A stretch of 64,000 nt of DNA. Source: Akkermansiaceae bacterium UBA1315 (GTDB lineage: Bacteria > Verrucomicrobiota > Verrucomicrobiia > Verrucomicrobiales > Akkermansiaceae). Positions 54,850 to 64,000 of the stretch are shown piece after piece. A program made the position numbers and the translations under genes. The notes below the pieces were generated by a model. That model worked only from the letters and a program-made list of their open reading frames with translations. It did no database searches and was not told the origin of the DNA. The DNA is taken from contig DBTN01000018.1 of the NCBI GenBank assembly GCA_002307065.1, positions 1-64,000 of the forward strand, given 5' to 3'. The stretch's first letter is position 1. Every line of letters starts with the position of its first letter.

Positions 54850-55293
54850 TCAATTTTCCGTCGCTTCGTCCGCCAAGGTCACACCGGTGATTCCTGCAAT
54901 CCCGCAAACATTGAGGACATCCACGATGCGTTGATGGGTGCTTTGTCCCGCCGCGTCGATAGTTACGAGTGCCTTCTGGTGGTTCAGATCCGCCGCTTCT
55001 TTAAATTTGCGCAGCAGGCTGACCAGCGGTGGCATCTGGGAATCTTCCGGTTTTCCAAGGATCATCTCGTTTACCTCGACACTTCCGTCCGCGAGGATGG
55101 CGATTCGGATTTCCTCAGGGATTTCCACGCTCACTTCATCGGAAACCGAGCCGGGCAAAGTCATTCCCAGATCCGCTTCATGCCGAGGCGGCTTCGAGGA
55201 AACGATGAAAAAACATAACAACAAAAATCCGATGTCCGCCATCGGTGCGATTTGCAGCTCCACGGACTGTTCTTCTCGACGACGAAAAAGCAT
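54850..55293 (-). CDS. ExbD/TolR-family proton-channel protein (second)
   Basis: A 147-residue protein with a single membrane helix carrying the conserved proton-relay aspartate (APMADIGFLLLCFF, D20) and a periplasmic ExbD-like domain. Lies 12 bp downstream of another exbD-like gene and 21 bp before the vWA gene. Two dissimilar ExbD proteins suggest a hetero-oligomer. Confidence 0.9.
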   Translation of the reverse strand: MLFRRREEQSVELQIAPMADIGFLLLCFFIVSSKPPRHEADLGMTLPGSVSDEVSVEIPEEIRIAILADGSVEVNEMILGKPEDSQMPPLVSLLRKFKEAADLNHQKALVTIDAAGQSTHQRIVDVLNVCGIAGITGVTLADEATEN

Positions 55294-55305
55294 GATGTCG
55301 GTTTT

Positions 55306-55722
55306 CTACTGGCGGGCTTCGTTAAAGGTTCCGATTACCACTTCGATCGCTCCCGCTTCCGCGCAAGCTCGATAGAACTCTTTGGTTTTTACAGCCGGAG
55401 TATTTGCGTCAGCCCGCAGATAAACCTTCAGTGGGGGGAATTCGATCATCTGACGTTTGAGGTGCTCCGTCAAACCGGTCAGGTCGACTCGATCGTTTCC
55501 GAGATAATAATTTCCCCCGGCATCCAGATTTACGATGACTCGTCCGGACATTTCTTTAGGAACAACCGCCGCGCTCGCCACGGGCAGTGCGACCGAGATA
55601 TCAAAATCTTCCTCGACCAATTGAGTGGTCACCATAAAAAAGATGATAAGAATCCAAGTGATATCAATCATCGGCGCGATTTGGAATCCGATGTCTTCCA
55701 CATGGCGACGCCTGATTTTCAT
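55306..55722 (-). CDS. ExbD/TolR-family proton-channel protein (first)
   Basis: A 138-residue ExbD-like protein with the conserved APMIDITWILIIFF helix (D20) and a C-terminal periplasmic domain ending YRACAEAGAIEVVIGTF. Its start overlaps the exbB stop by four bases, indicating translational coupling. Confidence 0.92.
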   Translation of the reverse strand: MKIRRRHVEDIGFQIAPMIDITWILIIFFMVTTQLVEEDFDISVALPVASAAVVPKEMSGRVIVNLDAGGNYYLGNDRVDLTGLTEHLKRQMIEFPPLKVYLRADANTPAVKTKEFYRACAEAGAIEVVIGTFNEARQ

Positions 55723-56507
55723 GCCGGGGAAACGTCTTCGCTTTGAAGGCTTACCGTGCTTCCGGTGACAAACTGGTTGATGAGCGTCGAGGTCGAATGC
55801 GACAGCCGGGAGATCAACGATTGCAGGAAATTTTTAAACAAGAAATAGGCGAACATCGCAGGGATCGCCACCAGCAGACCGGCCGCCGTGGCAACCATCG
55901 CCTCACCAATTCCTCCTGCGAAATCCGAGGCTTTTGCCGCGCCGGATGATAGTTTTTCGAAACTTTGAATCATTCCTGAAACCGTCCCAAGCAAACCAAT
56001 CATCGGTGCCACGGCTGCAAAAGCGTTCAGCATGTTCACCCATAACATCAGCTTGGTTTCCTCGTGGAAAATCGTCTCGGACGCAGCGGCTTCGAGGTCT
56101 GCTTTGGTGTAAACCGCGACGCCAGCTCCGGCTTTCAAAAGCGTTTCTCGAATCACCTGCGAAAGCGGGGAGTCATTTTCCTCACAGAGTTTTAACGCTT
56201 CCACCACGTCTTGTTTTGACATCGCGGCCTCCAATTTCAATTGCAGTGCCGGCGGAATCATTTTCTTGCGGTTGATCCGAACGACACAGAATACCAGAAC
56301 GGAAAGCATGCCAACCGAAGTGAGCGCGATCATGTGCATGACCCACCCGCCTTCGCTGTAGAGATCCAGAAGGCTTTTTTGGTGCGCCTCGACGGTGGCG
56401 GGCGCAGTCGATTCCTGCGCTTGGATTTTAGGCACGATCACCATGCATAGAATAAAAAGAGCAAAGGCGATCAACGCGGGGCGGATGATATGAAGGAACG
56501 ATCTCAT
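55719..56507 (-). CDS. ExbB/TolQ/MotA-family proton-channel protein
   Basis: A 262-residue protein with an N-terminal signal-like helix, a TM1 (MIALTSVGMLSVLVFCVV), and the paired C-terminal helices typical of ExbB/TolQ (LGTVSGMIQSFEKLSS, then GIGEAMVATAAGLLVAIPAMFAYFLF). It forms the stator with the two ExbD proteins, using the proton gradient to drive the vWA output protein. Confidence 0.93.
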   Translation of the reverse strand: MRSFLHIIRPALIAFALFILCMVIVPKIQAQESTAPATVEAHQKSLLDLYSEGGWVMHMIALTSVGMLSVLVFCVVRINRKKMIPPALQLKLEAAMSKQDVVEALKLCEENDSPLSQVIRETLLKAGAGVAVYTKADLEAAASETIFHEETKLMLWVNMLNAFAAVAPMIGLLGTVSGMIQSFEKLSSGAAKASDFAGGIGEAMVATAAGLLVAIPAMFAYFLFKNFLQSLISRLSHSTSTLINQFVTGSTVSLQSEDVSPA

Positions 56508-56527
56508 GATGGGGGGAGTGGAAAAAA

Positions 56528-57601
56528 TCAGTCGGAGAAAAGATTGTAATTTTTGGGCGGGGGAGGATTTTGCGAAGGAACCGGTTCGGCTTCCGGTAAG
56601 TCTTCCGTGGGCTCGACGGGCACATCAGGAGGGGCTGCGGAATTTTTCGATTTGTGGAATTTTTCTAACACCGGTGCCATTTCCTTTGCGGCCGGCGAGT
56701 CCGGATAAAGTTGGATCAAGTCTTCCAGAGCGCCTTTCCAAAGGTCCGTCTCACCTGCGAACTGATAAACCAACGCCGCGTTTTTGAGACCGGTTGATGC
56801 TTCGGGTTCCCGTTGTCCGTGAAACAAACTGGGATACAACGCAAAATCGAGCGACAAGTGATAGAGCCGTTCACGGATTGGTTTGATCTCGTCATCTTCC
56901 ATCCACCGTGGGTGTTCCGCTTCAATCGCCCGGAGTTGTGAAAAATGTCGATCGGCTAAAAATCCGGTCGCCAACAACATCGCATCGGGAGAGGCCTCGC
57001 TCGCTTCTTCGGTGATCTCCCAAGCCAATCGATTCGCCTCTTCATGGGATTCCTTGCGGATCGCGCGGCTGAGTAAAACACAATGAAGCTCTCCTTGGAG
57101 AAGCGTGCGTTGCGAATTGTCCGCGACCTCTTCCAATGCCACTCGCAGAATTTTTTCCGCTTCGTCAAATCCGTCATCGGTGGCGGACCATCTCAGGGTT
57201 TTTGCCAGAGCGATGGCCGTTCTGAAAATTCCCGAGCTGGGAAATCGGAACGCGGCGCTTCGTCGTTGCCACAAAATCCGTAAGGCCGCTAACGATTCCG
57301 TGCCGGTTTCGCGATGCAGCGAGATCTCCCATGGAGTGAGCGAAAATTTCACATCCGTGAGTTCGTTCAATGGGATCGTTCGCCGCGTCAGGCCTGAGGG
57401 GAGCTGTTTTTCCACGATCACCGAATTTTCCGTGATCTCAAGAATGCGAACTTTTAAAGGCGCGCCGCGAGTAGCATCTTTCCAATGGATCTCATCCGTT
57501 TCGGGACGCGCTTTGAAGGCGGCTTCCATTTGTTCGGGCGTTGTCGGTGCGGCGCGCAGCCAGGCCCATGCCATGAGGAAGATCCAAAAGACATATCTCA
57601 T
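56528..57601 (-). CDS. Exported protein of the ExbBD-vWA operon
   Basis: A 357-residue exported protein with a signal peptide, a beta-rich region of about residues 45-90 (DEIHWKDATRGAPLKVRILEITENSVIVEKQ), a helical TPR-like middle, and a Pro-rich C-terminus (SAAPPDVPVEPTEDLPEAEPVPSQNPPPP). It overlaps the upstream TPR gene by four bases and precedes exbB by 20 bp. It may be a periplasmic partner of the energised complex; no family recognised. Confidence 0.7.
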   Translation of the reverse strand: MRYVFWIFLMAWAWLRAAPTTPEQMEAAFKARPETDEIHWKDATRGAPLKVRILEITENSVIVEKQLPSGLTRRTIPLNELTDVKFSLTPWEISLHRETGTESLAALRILWQRRSAAFRFPSSGIFRTAIALAKTLRWSATDDGFDEAEKILRVALEEVADNSQRTLLQGELHCVLLSRAIRKESHEEANRLAWEITEEASEASPDAMLLATGFLADRHFSQLRAIEAEHPRWMEDDEIKPIRERLYHLSLDFALYPSLFHGQREPEASTGLKNAALVYQFAGETDLWKGALEDLIQLYPDSPAAKEMAPVLEKFHKSKNSAAPPDVPVEPTEDLPEAEPVPSQNPPPPKNYNLFSD

Positions 57602-60516
57602 CGTGCTGCCGGTTGGGGAGGAATCACGGCGCCCTCCGGTTGTTTGGGTTGGAGCACACCGCCAAGCGCGTTCGCACGCTCAACGCTTCTTTTGAAAGAT
57701 TCCAGATCGACCAGATCGGTTCGCGATGCCAGTTCGGAATAAACCTCTCTCGCTTTGTCGGTGAGTCCTAATTTTTCCAGCGCTTCACCGCGTTCGAAAT
57801 AGGCCTGGGCGACCAGATCGGGAAAGCGATTGAACAAGAGATAAACCTGCTCAAAATAAGGCAGCGATTCCCGGGTATGACCTTGTTTTATCTGGTGTCG
57901 TCCGGTTTTCAAAAATGCCTCAGCTCGCAGTCGTGCCGGCATCGCTTTGCTTTTCTGCATCGCGAGGAAGATCGCCAGCGAGCGATCGGGCTCCCGCACT
58001 TCTAACAGCTCCGCGCGGGCGAGCGCGACCTTTCCGCCTGTTTCCCCTTCGATCAAAGAGATGCCATGCTCATCCGGTGCGCTTTTTGGCATGATCGAAG
58101 ATTTTTCGTATCGATCAAAACACTCAAGCGCCTTGAGTTCATCCTTTGCATGCATGGCGATGAAACCCAGCCCCGCGAAGGCTCGGTCTCTTTCCGGCGC
58201 CCGTGGCCACCATTTCCGCAGACCTTCGTAAATTTCCTTCGCCTTTTCCGAGTCTCCAGTTTCCGCGAGTGCGTCTCCTAAATCGGCGAGAATTCGGGGC
58301 GCGGTTTCTTTTGGCTCAATCTCGGGTGCGAGTCGTACCAACTCCTCACGAGAACGTTGCTTCCGGATTTCCATCGACTCATCTCTGGATCGATCGGAGA
58401 GATGGAATTGCGCCAAGGCCCAACCGAGACGGGTCGAGAGAAGATGAGTCTTTCCCGCCCGAGATTTTTCCAAGGCGTTATGCATCGTTTCCTCCAATAA
58501 ATTCTGATCTTCACCGGAATAAAATCCCCGCAGCGCGATAAAAATATCTTCAAGTCCTGGGCGCGCTGGCTCGTTGCCCCATTGCCAGATCGCCTCCCAA
58601 TAGATTCGCCTCGCCTCGTTCACATCGCCTTCCTGTTTGGCGACCCAACCCAACCCCTGCAAGGCTTCGACCGTGCGCGGGCTCTGGGGGCGTTTTTTGA
58701 GAAAATCGGTGAAAAGCGATTTCATTCCAGCCCAGTCTTTTTGAGCTTTCCGCAGGTTGCCCCGTTTCATCCAACCTTCATCATGAAATCCCGGCGCTTC
58801 CTCGCCGATCTGTTGGTAGGCGGAATCGGCAGCCTTCAGATCTCCTTCTGCGGCATGACAGTCGCCCAATGTCAGAAGTGCTTCCGCCATCCACTCGCTT
58901 GTTGGATATTCACTAACAAAACCGGTCAGCACCCGAATGGCCTCTGGATATCTGGCTTCGGAAAAATAAGTGTATCCGGTTCTGAAAAGGGCGTTGTCCG
59001 CATATTCGGAACCGATGCCGCGTTTTTTCGTCGCTGCCAGATAGGCTTCAAGCTCTCTGCGGCACTCCTCCCATTTTTGGTCGAAATAATAAGTCATCGC
59101 GTGCCAGAACGCGACGTGTGGCCAGATTTCATCCGTCGGTTTGAGAGTTTTCATCTGCGAGGAAAATGCCGCCTCCGCTTCGGTATATCTTTCCTGTTGG
59201 AGAATATTATAGGTCGCCATGAATCGTGCCTGAGGAGCGATCGCGTGATGTTCGAACTTTTTACAAACTTCCAGATAGCCGTTCGACGCATCCTGATACT
59301 TCACCTGCCCTTCCAAGGCCTGCGCTTTCAGGAACATCACCTCCGGTAAATTTGGCACCTGCGGAAAATTTGCGAATCGCTCAAGATATAAGTCCGCCGT
59401 TCGTTCGGCACGGATAAACCGGTTCAGCGACATCCAGCCGCGGATGAGCGATGCGGTCGCGGATTCCACCGTCTCATCGGGTTCCATTTGTCGGACCATT
59501 TGGTCGAGAATCAGGCAACCTTCCCGGACGCGGTTCTGTTGAAAATAGGCGCTGGCCAATCTCAAACGCGCCGCACTATCGAACTGTGGAACGTTTTCAA
59601 ATGTCTCCAGTTCCCGATGGATTTCGTCGATCGTCGCCTGCAGCTGTGCGGAACGGATGATCTGTTCATTCTGCTCCGCGAATTTCATTTCGCTCTCCGC
59701 TTCTCGAAGCCGGTCCGTTTGCAGACGAAGGATCTCCGATTTCGGGAGGACCTGCCGCAGCAGAATGATCGCCCGATGGCTTTCACCTGCTTCCAAAAAG
59801 TGGCTGCCGAGTGCGATCAGCAGCGACGAAAACTGCACCCACTGGCGGATGCCTTCCGAATTCCGTCCCATCCGCCGCGCCAGTGCCTCTGCATCCTCCC
59901 AGCGCTTTTCCTCCATCAAGGCGAAGAGCAGGAGAAGATCCGCCCGGGCGCCTGCATCCGCTTGATGAGCGCGGATTTCCTCGTTGTGTTTTTGGAAAAA
60001 GGAAATCGCCTCGATCCAATTTTTTTCCACGACATAACTCATGCCGCCGAGGATCAGGGCCTCCATTCTGCGGCTGCGTTCGACTTTTAGATCTCCAAAA
60101 ATCGCGCCCAGATGTTGGCGGGCGGCGGCTGCCTGACCGGTTTTTAACTTGGCCATTCCTGCAAAGAACAAGAGATCCGTCCGCTGATTCGGCTTTAAAT
60201 CGGGGAGAGACAAGGATTCATCCAACAAGGTGATCGCGGCATCGTATTCTCCCAAGCGAACCTGGCAAATCGCGAGCAAGGGTTTGACCTTCGCCACCGT
60301 CGCCGCAGTGTCCGGAAGGCCACCATAATTTGTCAGGAACTTCTGAAATGCCGTCGTCGCCTCCCGCCATCGGCCGTGGTTAAAGTCCGCTTCACCTGAG
60401 TTCAAAAGCTCCACTGGGCCCACGTCCAGAACCGGTTCCGGCCGGACAGGTTGAGCAAAGAGTGCCGGGAAAACCCACACTCCAATCATCAGAAATTGTA
60501 GAAAAACCAAACGCAC
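57598..60516 (-). CDS. Exported tetratricopeptide-repeat protein, operon leader
   Basis: A 972-residue exported protein with a signal peptide and at least a dozen TPR-like repeats through its length (for example EADFNHGRWREATTAFQKFLTNY, ARYPEAIRVLTGFVSEYPTSEWMAEALLTLGDCHAAEGDLKAADSAYQ, TDKAREVYSELASRTD). The YP-S-aEAL spacing resembles YbgF/BamD-type repeats. As first gene of the operon it is probably a large periplasmic scaffold. The final residues are proline-rich (GVLQPKQPEGAVIPPQP). Confidence 0.85.
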   Translation of the reverse strand: MRLVFLQFLMIGVWVFPALFAQPVRPEPVLDVGPVELLNSGEADFNHGRWREATTAFQKFLTNYGGLPDTAATVAKVKPLLAICQVRLGEYDAAITLLDESLSLPDLKPNQRTDLLFFAGMAKLKTGQAAAARQHLGAIFGDLKVERSRRMEALILGGMSYVVEKNWIEAISFFQKHNEEIRAHQADAGARADLLLLFALMEEKRWEDAEALARRMGRNSEGIRQWVQFSSLLIALGSHFLEAGESHRAIILLRQVLPKSEILRLQTDRLREAESEMKFAEQNEQIIRSAQLQATIDEIHRELETFENVPQFDSAARLRLASAYFQQNRVREGCLILDQMVRQMEPDETVESATASLIRGWMSLNRFIRAERTADLYLERFANFPQVPNLPEVMFLKAQALEGQVKYQDASNGYLEVCKKFEHHAIAPQARFMATYNILQQERYTEAEAAFSSQMKTLKPTDEIWPHVAFWHAMTYYFDQKWEECRRELEAYLAATKKRGIGSEYADNALFRTGYTYFSEARYPEAIRVLTGFVSEYPTSEWMAEALLTLGDCHAAEGDLKAADSAYQQIGEEAPGFHDEGWMKRGNLRKAQKDWAGMKSLFTDFLKKRPQSPRTVEALQGLGWVAKQEGDVNEARRIYWEAIWQWGNEPARPGLEDIFIALRGFYSGEDQNLLEETMHNALEKSRAGKTHLLSTRLGWALAQFHLSDRSRDESMEIRKQRSREELVRLAPEIEPKETAPRILADLGDALAETGDSEKAKEIYEGLRKWWPRAPERDRAFAGLGFIAMHAKDELKALECFDRYEKSSIMPKSAPDEHGISLIEGETGGKVALARAELLEVREPDRSLAIFLAMQKSKAMPARLRAEAFLKTGRHQIKQGHTRESLPYFEQVYLLFNRFPDLVAQAYFERGEALEKLGLTDKAREVYSELASRTDLVDLESFKRSVERANALGGVLQPKQPEGAVIPPQPAAR

Positions 60517-60713
60517 GGGGGGACGAGTCGGGGTTTGCTTTTATTTCAGAAGCAGACGGTTAGCCAACTTTTCTGTTAAAAATCTACTCCCAGCGCAAGC
60601 TTAATTCTTCGGAAAATGTGATCTTTTGAACACTCTCTGAAGACGAAGTCGATCGCTCCTTTTCTTCAGCGCGAGGTGCCAGCCCATCTGGGAATGGAAA
60701 AGGTTTCGGGGCG

Positions 60714-60741
60714 CCGGTCACAGACGATTGCCTGTGACCGG
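60714..60741. terminator. Hairpin downstream of leuS
   Basis: A perfect 10-bp stem (CCGGTCACAG with CTGTGACCGG) lies 32 bp past the leuS stop on the minus strand. It lacks a clear T run, so termination is plausible but not certain. Otherwise the 256-bp spacer to the TPR operon holds no visible gene. Confidence 0.45.
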
Positions 60742-60772
60742 TTGCCCGCTTTTGAAATCCGGAAGCCTCTCT

Positions 60773-63445
60773 TCAGTTCGCCACGATATTCAGCAGCTTC
60801 CCTGGGATGTGGATGATCTTGCGGATCGTTTTTCCTTCCAGGTGCTCGCTGACTCGGGCGCTGGCCAGGGCGGCGGATTTGACCGTTTCCTCGTCAGCGT
60901 CTTTCGAGACCGACAAGCGGTCGCGGAGTTTGCCATTCACTTGAACGACGACTTCGATCTCGTTGCGGATGAGCGCGGCGGGATCGTAAACCGGCCATTC
61001 CGATTCGGAGAGCATGGCTGCGGTTTTGCCGAACGTTTCCGCGAGTTTCAGATGGATTTCTTCCGAAAGGTGGGGAGCGAATGGATTCAGCACCGTGAGG
61101 AATTCGACGAATTCTTTCAACGGAACCACGTCCACCTGCGTGAACGCGTTCGTGCAGATCATCATCTGTGAAATCGCGGTGTTGAAACTGAGTTTCTCGA
61201 TGTCTTCGCCGACCTTTTTGATGGTTTCGTGGACGACGCGGAGGAGTTCCTTATCTTCGCACGGAAGATCTTTGATTTTGGGTGAAATCTGCCATTCGCC
61301 ATTTTTCTCTTCAAACGCGACACGCCAGACGCGGGCGAGGAAACGTGAAACGCCTTCGACGCCTTTCATTTGCCATGGCTTCACTTGTTCAAGCGGGCCC
61401 ATGAACATTTCGTAAAGCCGCAAGGCATCCGCTCCGTATTCGGAAACGACGTCGTCGGGATTCACCACGTTGCCGCGGGATTTCGACATTTTTTGGCCGT
61501 CTTCACCGAGGATCAGGCCCTGGTTCACCAGTTTTTGGAAAGGTTCAGGCGTGCGGAGGTGGCCGAGGTCAAAGAGGACCTTGTGCCAGAAACGGGCATA
61601 CAAAAGGTGAAGTACGGCGTGTTCCGTACCGCCGACGTAGAGGTCGACCATACCGGGGTTTTCACCGGTCCAGTAATCTTCCGCTTCTTTCGAAATAAAC
61701 CGGTCGGTGTTTTTCGGGTCGCAATAACGCAGGTAGTACCAGCACGAGCCGGCCCACTGTGGCATCGTGTTCGTTTCTCTAACAGATCCGTCTGGCAGCT
61801 CGACCCACGCGCGAGCCTTGCTCAGCAAGGGATCCGGGCTTCCACTTGGTTTGTAATCTTCCAGCGGCGGTGCGAGCAAGGGCAGCTCGGATTCCGGCAA
61901 CGCCTCGTGACGACCGTTTTTCCAAACGATTGGAAACGGTTCGCCCCAATAACGCTGACGCGAAAACAACCAATCGCGGAGTTTGTATTGGATTCTTCGT
62001 GAACCTTTGCCACCGGTTTCGAGCCAATCGATCATCTTCGATTTAGCTTCCGGAGTTGAAAGGCCATCAAGGAAACCGGAATTTACCGCGAAACCTACTT
62101 TTTCAAAGGCATCTTCGTTCCATGAAACCACCCAAGATCCTTGTGAATCAGAATTAAGATCAATTTCGTGGGCAATCTGTCCAGTTTCATTGAGTTCTTT
62201 CAGTTGATTACCGAGGTTGTCCCATGACTCATGAGACATTATCGCTCCATCGATCACTACTTGGATAATGGGAAGTTGGAAACGTTTCGCAAATTCCCGA
62301 TCCCGCTCGTCATGCGCGGGCACGGCCATGATTGCACCGGTTCCGTAGCCCATCATGACATAGTCGGCGATCCAGATGGGAATTTGGTTACCATTGACCG
62401 GGTTGATCGCGAAAGCACCGGTAAAGACGCCGGACTTGTCTTTGTTCAGATCTCCACGATCCATGTCGGATTTCGAAGCGATGGATTTTTGATACGCTTC
62501 AACGGCTGCTTTTTGATCCGGGGTGGTGATTTCCGGAACGAATGGATGCTCCGGCGCGAGAACCATGTAGGTCGCTCCGAAAAGCGTATCGGGACGGGTG
62601 GTGAAAACTTCGATCTGCGAGGGAAAATTCGCGACCTCAAATCGCACCGTCGCGCCTTCGCTGCGGCCGATCCAGTTTTTCTGCAACAGCTTGATGCCTT
62701 CCGGCCAATCCAGCGTGTCGAGTTCGTCGATCAAACGCTGGGCATATTTTGTGATCCGGAGCATCCACTGACGCAGCGGCCGCCGCTCGACGGTGTGGCC
62801 TTTGGATTTCCACTCTTCGACCTCTTCGTTTGCCAAAACCGTTCCCAAATCCGGTGACCACCAAACGGGAGTGTCAGCGACAAAGGCCAAGCGCACCTCA
62901 TCGATCTGATCGCGCGTCCAGCCTTTCGCTTCCAATTCGGAAACCGGTTTGGCCTTGGCTTCGGCCTCGTCATAATACGAGCCGTAAAGCTGCAGGAAAA
63001 TCCACTGCGTCCAGCGCACGTATTCCGGATCGGTCGTCGCCAGTTCGCGATCCCAATCGTAGCCGAAGCCGAGCGATTTCAGTTGCTTGCGGAAATTTTC
63101 AATATTTGCGGCGGTCGTGATCGCCGGGTGCTGACCGGTTTTGATCGCGTATTGCTCCGCCGGCAGGCCGAACGAATCGTAGCCCATCGGATGGAGCACG
63201 TTGAAACCGGTCATCCGTTTGTAGCGACCGATGATGTCTGTGGCGGTGTAGCCTTCCGGGTGGCCGACGTGCAGGCCGCTGCCGCTCGGATACGGAAACA
63301 TATCGAGCACGTAATATTTCGGCTTCGAGGCGTCGAAATCCGCATCGCCTGGTCCTGGGGTGCGGAAGGTTTTTTCAGTTTCCCAGCGGGCTTGCCATTT
63401 GGGCTCGAAATCGCGGAAGGGGAAAGGTTTACGGGCGTCGGACAT
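60773..63445 (-). CDS. leuS: Leucyl-tRNA synthetase
   Basis: An 890-residue class I synthetase. Features: the HIGH-type [14 protein letters not shown] in the N-terminal Rossmann half, the CP1 editing domain between about residues 225 and 425 ([12 protein letters not shown] and the [15 protein letters not shown] editing site), [15 protein letters not shown] return to the catalytic domain, [13 protein letters not shown], and an anticodon-binding helical domain with a C-terminal beta tail. Full length and intact. Confidence 0.97.
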   Translation of the reverse strand: MSDARKPFPFRDFEPKWQARWETEKTFRTPGPGDADFDASKPKYYVLDMFPYPSGSGLHVGHPEGYTATDIIGRYKRMTGFNVLHPMGYDSFGLPAEQYAIKTGQHPAITTAANIENFRKQLKSLGFGYDWDRELATTDPEYVRWTQWIFLQLYGSYYDEAEAKAKPVSELEAKGWTRDQIDEVRLAFVADTPVWWSPDLGTVLANEEVEEWKSKGHTVERRPLRQWMLRITKYAQRLIDELDTLDWPEGIKLLQKNWIGRSEGATVRFEVANFPSQIEVFTTRPDTLFGATYMVLAPEHPFVPEITTPDQKAAVEAYQKSIASKSDMDRGDLNKDKSGVFTGAFAINPVNGNQIPIWIADYVMMGYGTGAIMAVPAHDERDREFAKRFQLPIIQVVIDGAIMSHESWDNLGNQLKELNETGQIAHEIDLNSDSQGSWVVSWNEDAFEKVGFAVNSGFLDGLSTPEAKSKMIDWLETGGKGSRRIQYKLRDWLFSRQRYWGEPFPIVWKNGRHEALPESELPLLAPPLEDYKPSGSPDPLLSKARAWVELPDGSVRETNTMPQWAGSCWYYLRYCDPKNTDRFISKEAEDYWTGENPGMVDLYVGGTEHAVLHLLYARFWHKVLFDLGHLRTPEPFQKLVNQGLILGEDGQKMSKSRGNVVNPDDVVSEYGADALRLYEMFMGPLEQVKPWQMKGVEGVSRFLARVWRVAFEEKNGEWQISPKIKDLPCEDKELLRVVHETIKKVGEDIEKLSFNTAISQMMICTNAFTQVDVVPLKEFVEFLTVLNPFAPHLSEEIHLKLAETFGKTAAMLSESEWPVYDPAALIRNEIEVVVQVNGKLRDRLSVSKDADEETVKSAALASARVSEHLEGKTIRKIIHIPGKLLNIVAN

Positions 63446-63561
63446 GGTTCGGAAAAGGAGCGCGGACTTTGGTCGATCGCACTTGCCTTGAAAAGGAAAA
63501 CCCCGCCGCGGCGAAATACCGGACGGGGTGGGGTGAAAAATCGCCGTGTGGATCGGGCGGG

Positions 63562-64000
63562 TCAGTCGAGGCCTTTTTTCTCCAGGCTCTTGTCGAGCCG
63601 TGCGAGGAAATCCTCCACTTTCGGGTGCTCCGTCGCAAAAAACCGGGAAAATTCTTTTCCTTCCGCATCGAGCAAAATCACGGTCGGAAACCCTTCGATC
63701 TCATACTTTTCAGCGATCGGTTGGTTCTTTTTCGCGACTTCCTCATTGCCTTTCGGGACGTCGATTTCGACGAGCACGTAATTTTCCGAAGCCTTTTCGA
63801 CGAATTCCGGTTTCGAGAAAACGTTCTTTCGCATCATGATGCAGGGCGGGCACCAATCGGAACCGGTGAACTCAACCAGCACGGATTTATTCTCCTTTTT
63901 CGCCTTCTGAACGGCAGCCTCGAGGTCCGTCGACCAGCCGGCGGGCGTGTTTGCAAATGCGGAAGCGGTGAGGGCGACGACTCCTAAGGAAGCGGTGGCC
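63562..64000 (-). CDS. Exported thioredoxin-fold protein, 5' end beyond window
   Basis: The visible 145 codons begin inside a signal peptide ([16 protein letters not shown]), then [28 protein letters not shown] and the active site DWCPPCIMM, followed by [19 protein letters not shown]. This is a periplasmic thioredoxin-like protein, probably a disulfide reductase or carrier of the DUF255/thioredoxin_7 type. The true start lies to the right of the window, so the GTG at 63882 within the domain is not the start. Confidence 0.85.
   Translation of the reverse strand, partial: ATASLGVVALTASAFANTPAGWSTDLEAAVQKAKKENKSVLVEFTGSDWCPPCIMMRKNVFSKPEFVEKASENYVLVEIDVPKGNEEVAKKNQPIAEKYEIEGFPTVILLDAEGKEFSRFFATEHPKVEDFLARLDKSLEKKGLD

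Overview
The window reads as a chromosomal segment of a GC-rich Gram-negative bacterium, most likely a member of Verrucomicrobiota. The pointers are a PEP-CTERM protein, an outer-membrane receptor, LL-diaminopimelate aminotransferase (dapL), a small PUR-alpha-like protein, ExbB/ExbD coupled to a vWA protein, several lipoproteins without clear Shine-Dalgarno sites, and long dispersed palindromic repeats of a type I associate with that phylum. This placement is inference; no rRNA or marker phylogeny is available here.

Layout. 0-6.5 kb: PIN/TRAM protein, PUR-alpha-like protein, tRNA-dihydrouridine synthase, TonB-dependent receptor, PEP-CTERM protein, tRNA-Arg(ACG). 7-20 kb: aqpZ, a first palindrome array, DUF4230 protein, two CPBP-type membrane proteins around comF, two convergent ABC exporters, a tandem pair of membrane-anchored coiled-coil proteins, rlmH, small lipoproteins and an entericidin-like peptide. 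21.6-45 kb: metal resistance and mobile or decaying DNA: a multicopper oxidase fused to a beta-barrel, a HUH transposase flanked by a second palindrome array, a Cu P-type ATPase, pseudogene fragments, an AT-rich gene encoding an HD plus Hsp90-like ATPase protein, a Zn/Cd P-type ATPase, and a CusCBA efflux operon interrupted by toxin-antitoxin genes. 45-64 kb: housekeeping (enoyl reductase, dapL, leuS), a lipoprotein trypsin-like protease, HAD, MFS, fasciclin, DUF1328, GH25-like and PAP2 proteins, a six-gene TPR-ExbB-ExbD-ExbD-vWA operon, and a thioredoxin-like protein cut by the window edge.

How the genes work together. The metal genes cover periplasmic oxidation (multicopper oxidase), cytosolic export (two P-type ATPases) and trans-envelope efflux (CusCBA), each accompanied by small exported Cys/His-rich proteins. 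The ExbB/ExbD operon looks like a proton-driven envelope machine whose output protein carries a vWA domain instead of a TonB C-terminus.

Three signals deserve most attention. (1) The hexamer ACCGGT occurs about 160 times by my manual count, roughly eight-fold above chance, across genes and repeats alike, but is absent from the AT-rich island around 32-34.6 kb. (2) A two-hairpin repeat (CCCAGGCC-AGC-GGCCTGGG plus variable stems closing an AAC or GTT loop) forms arrays with a 157-bp period, one starting at the stop codon of a HUH/Y1 transposase. (3) The lone HD-Hsp90-like gene in the low-GC island is a candidate for an undescribed signalling or defence protein.
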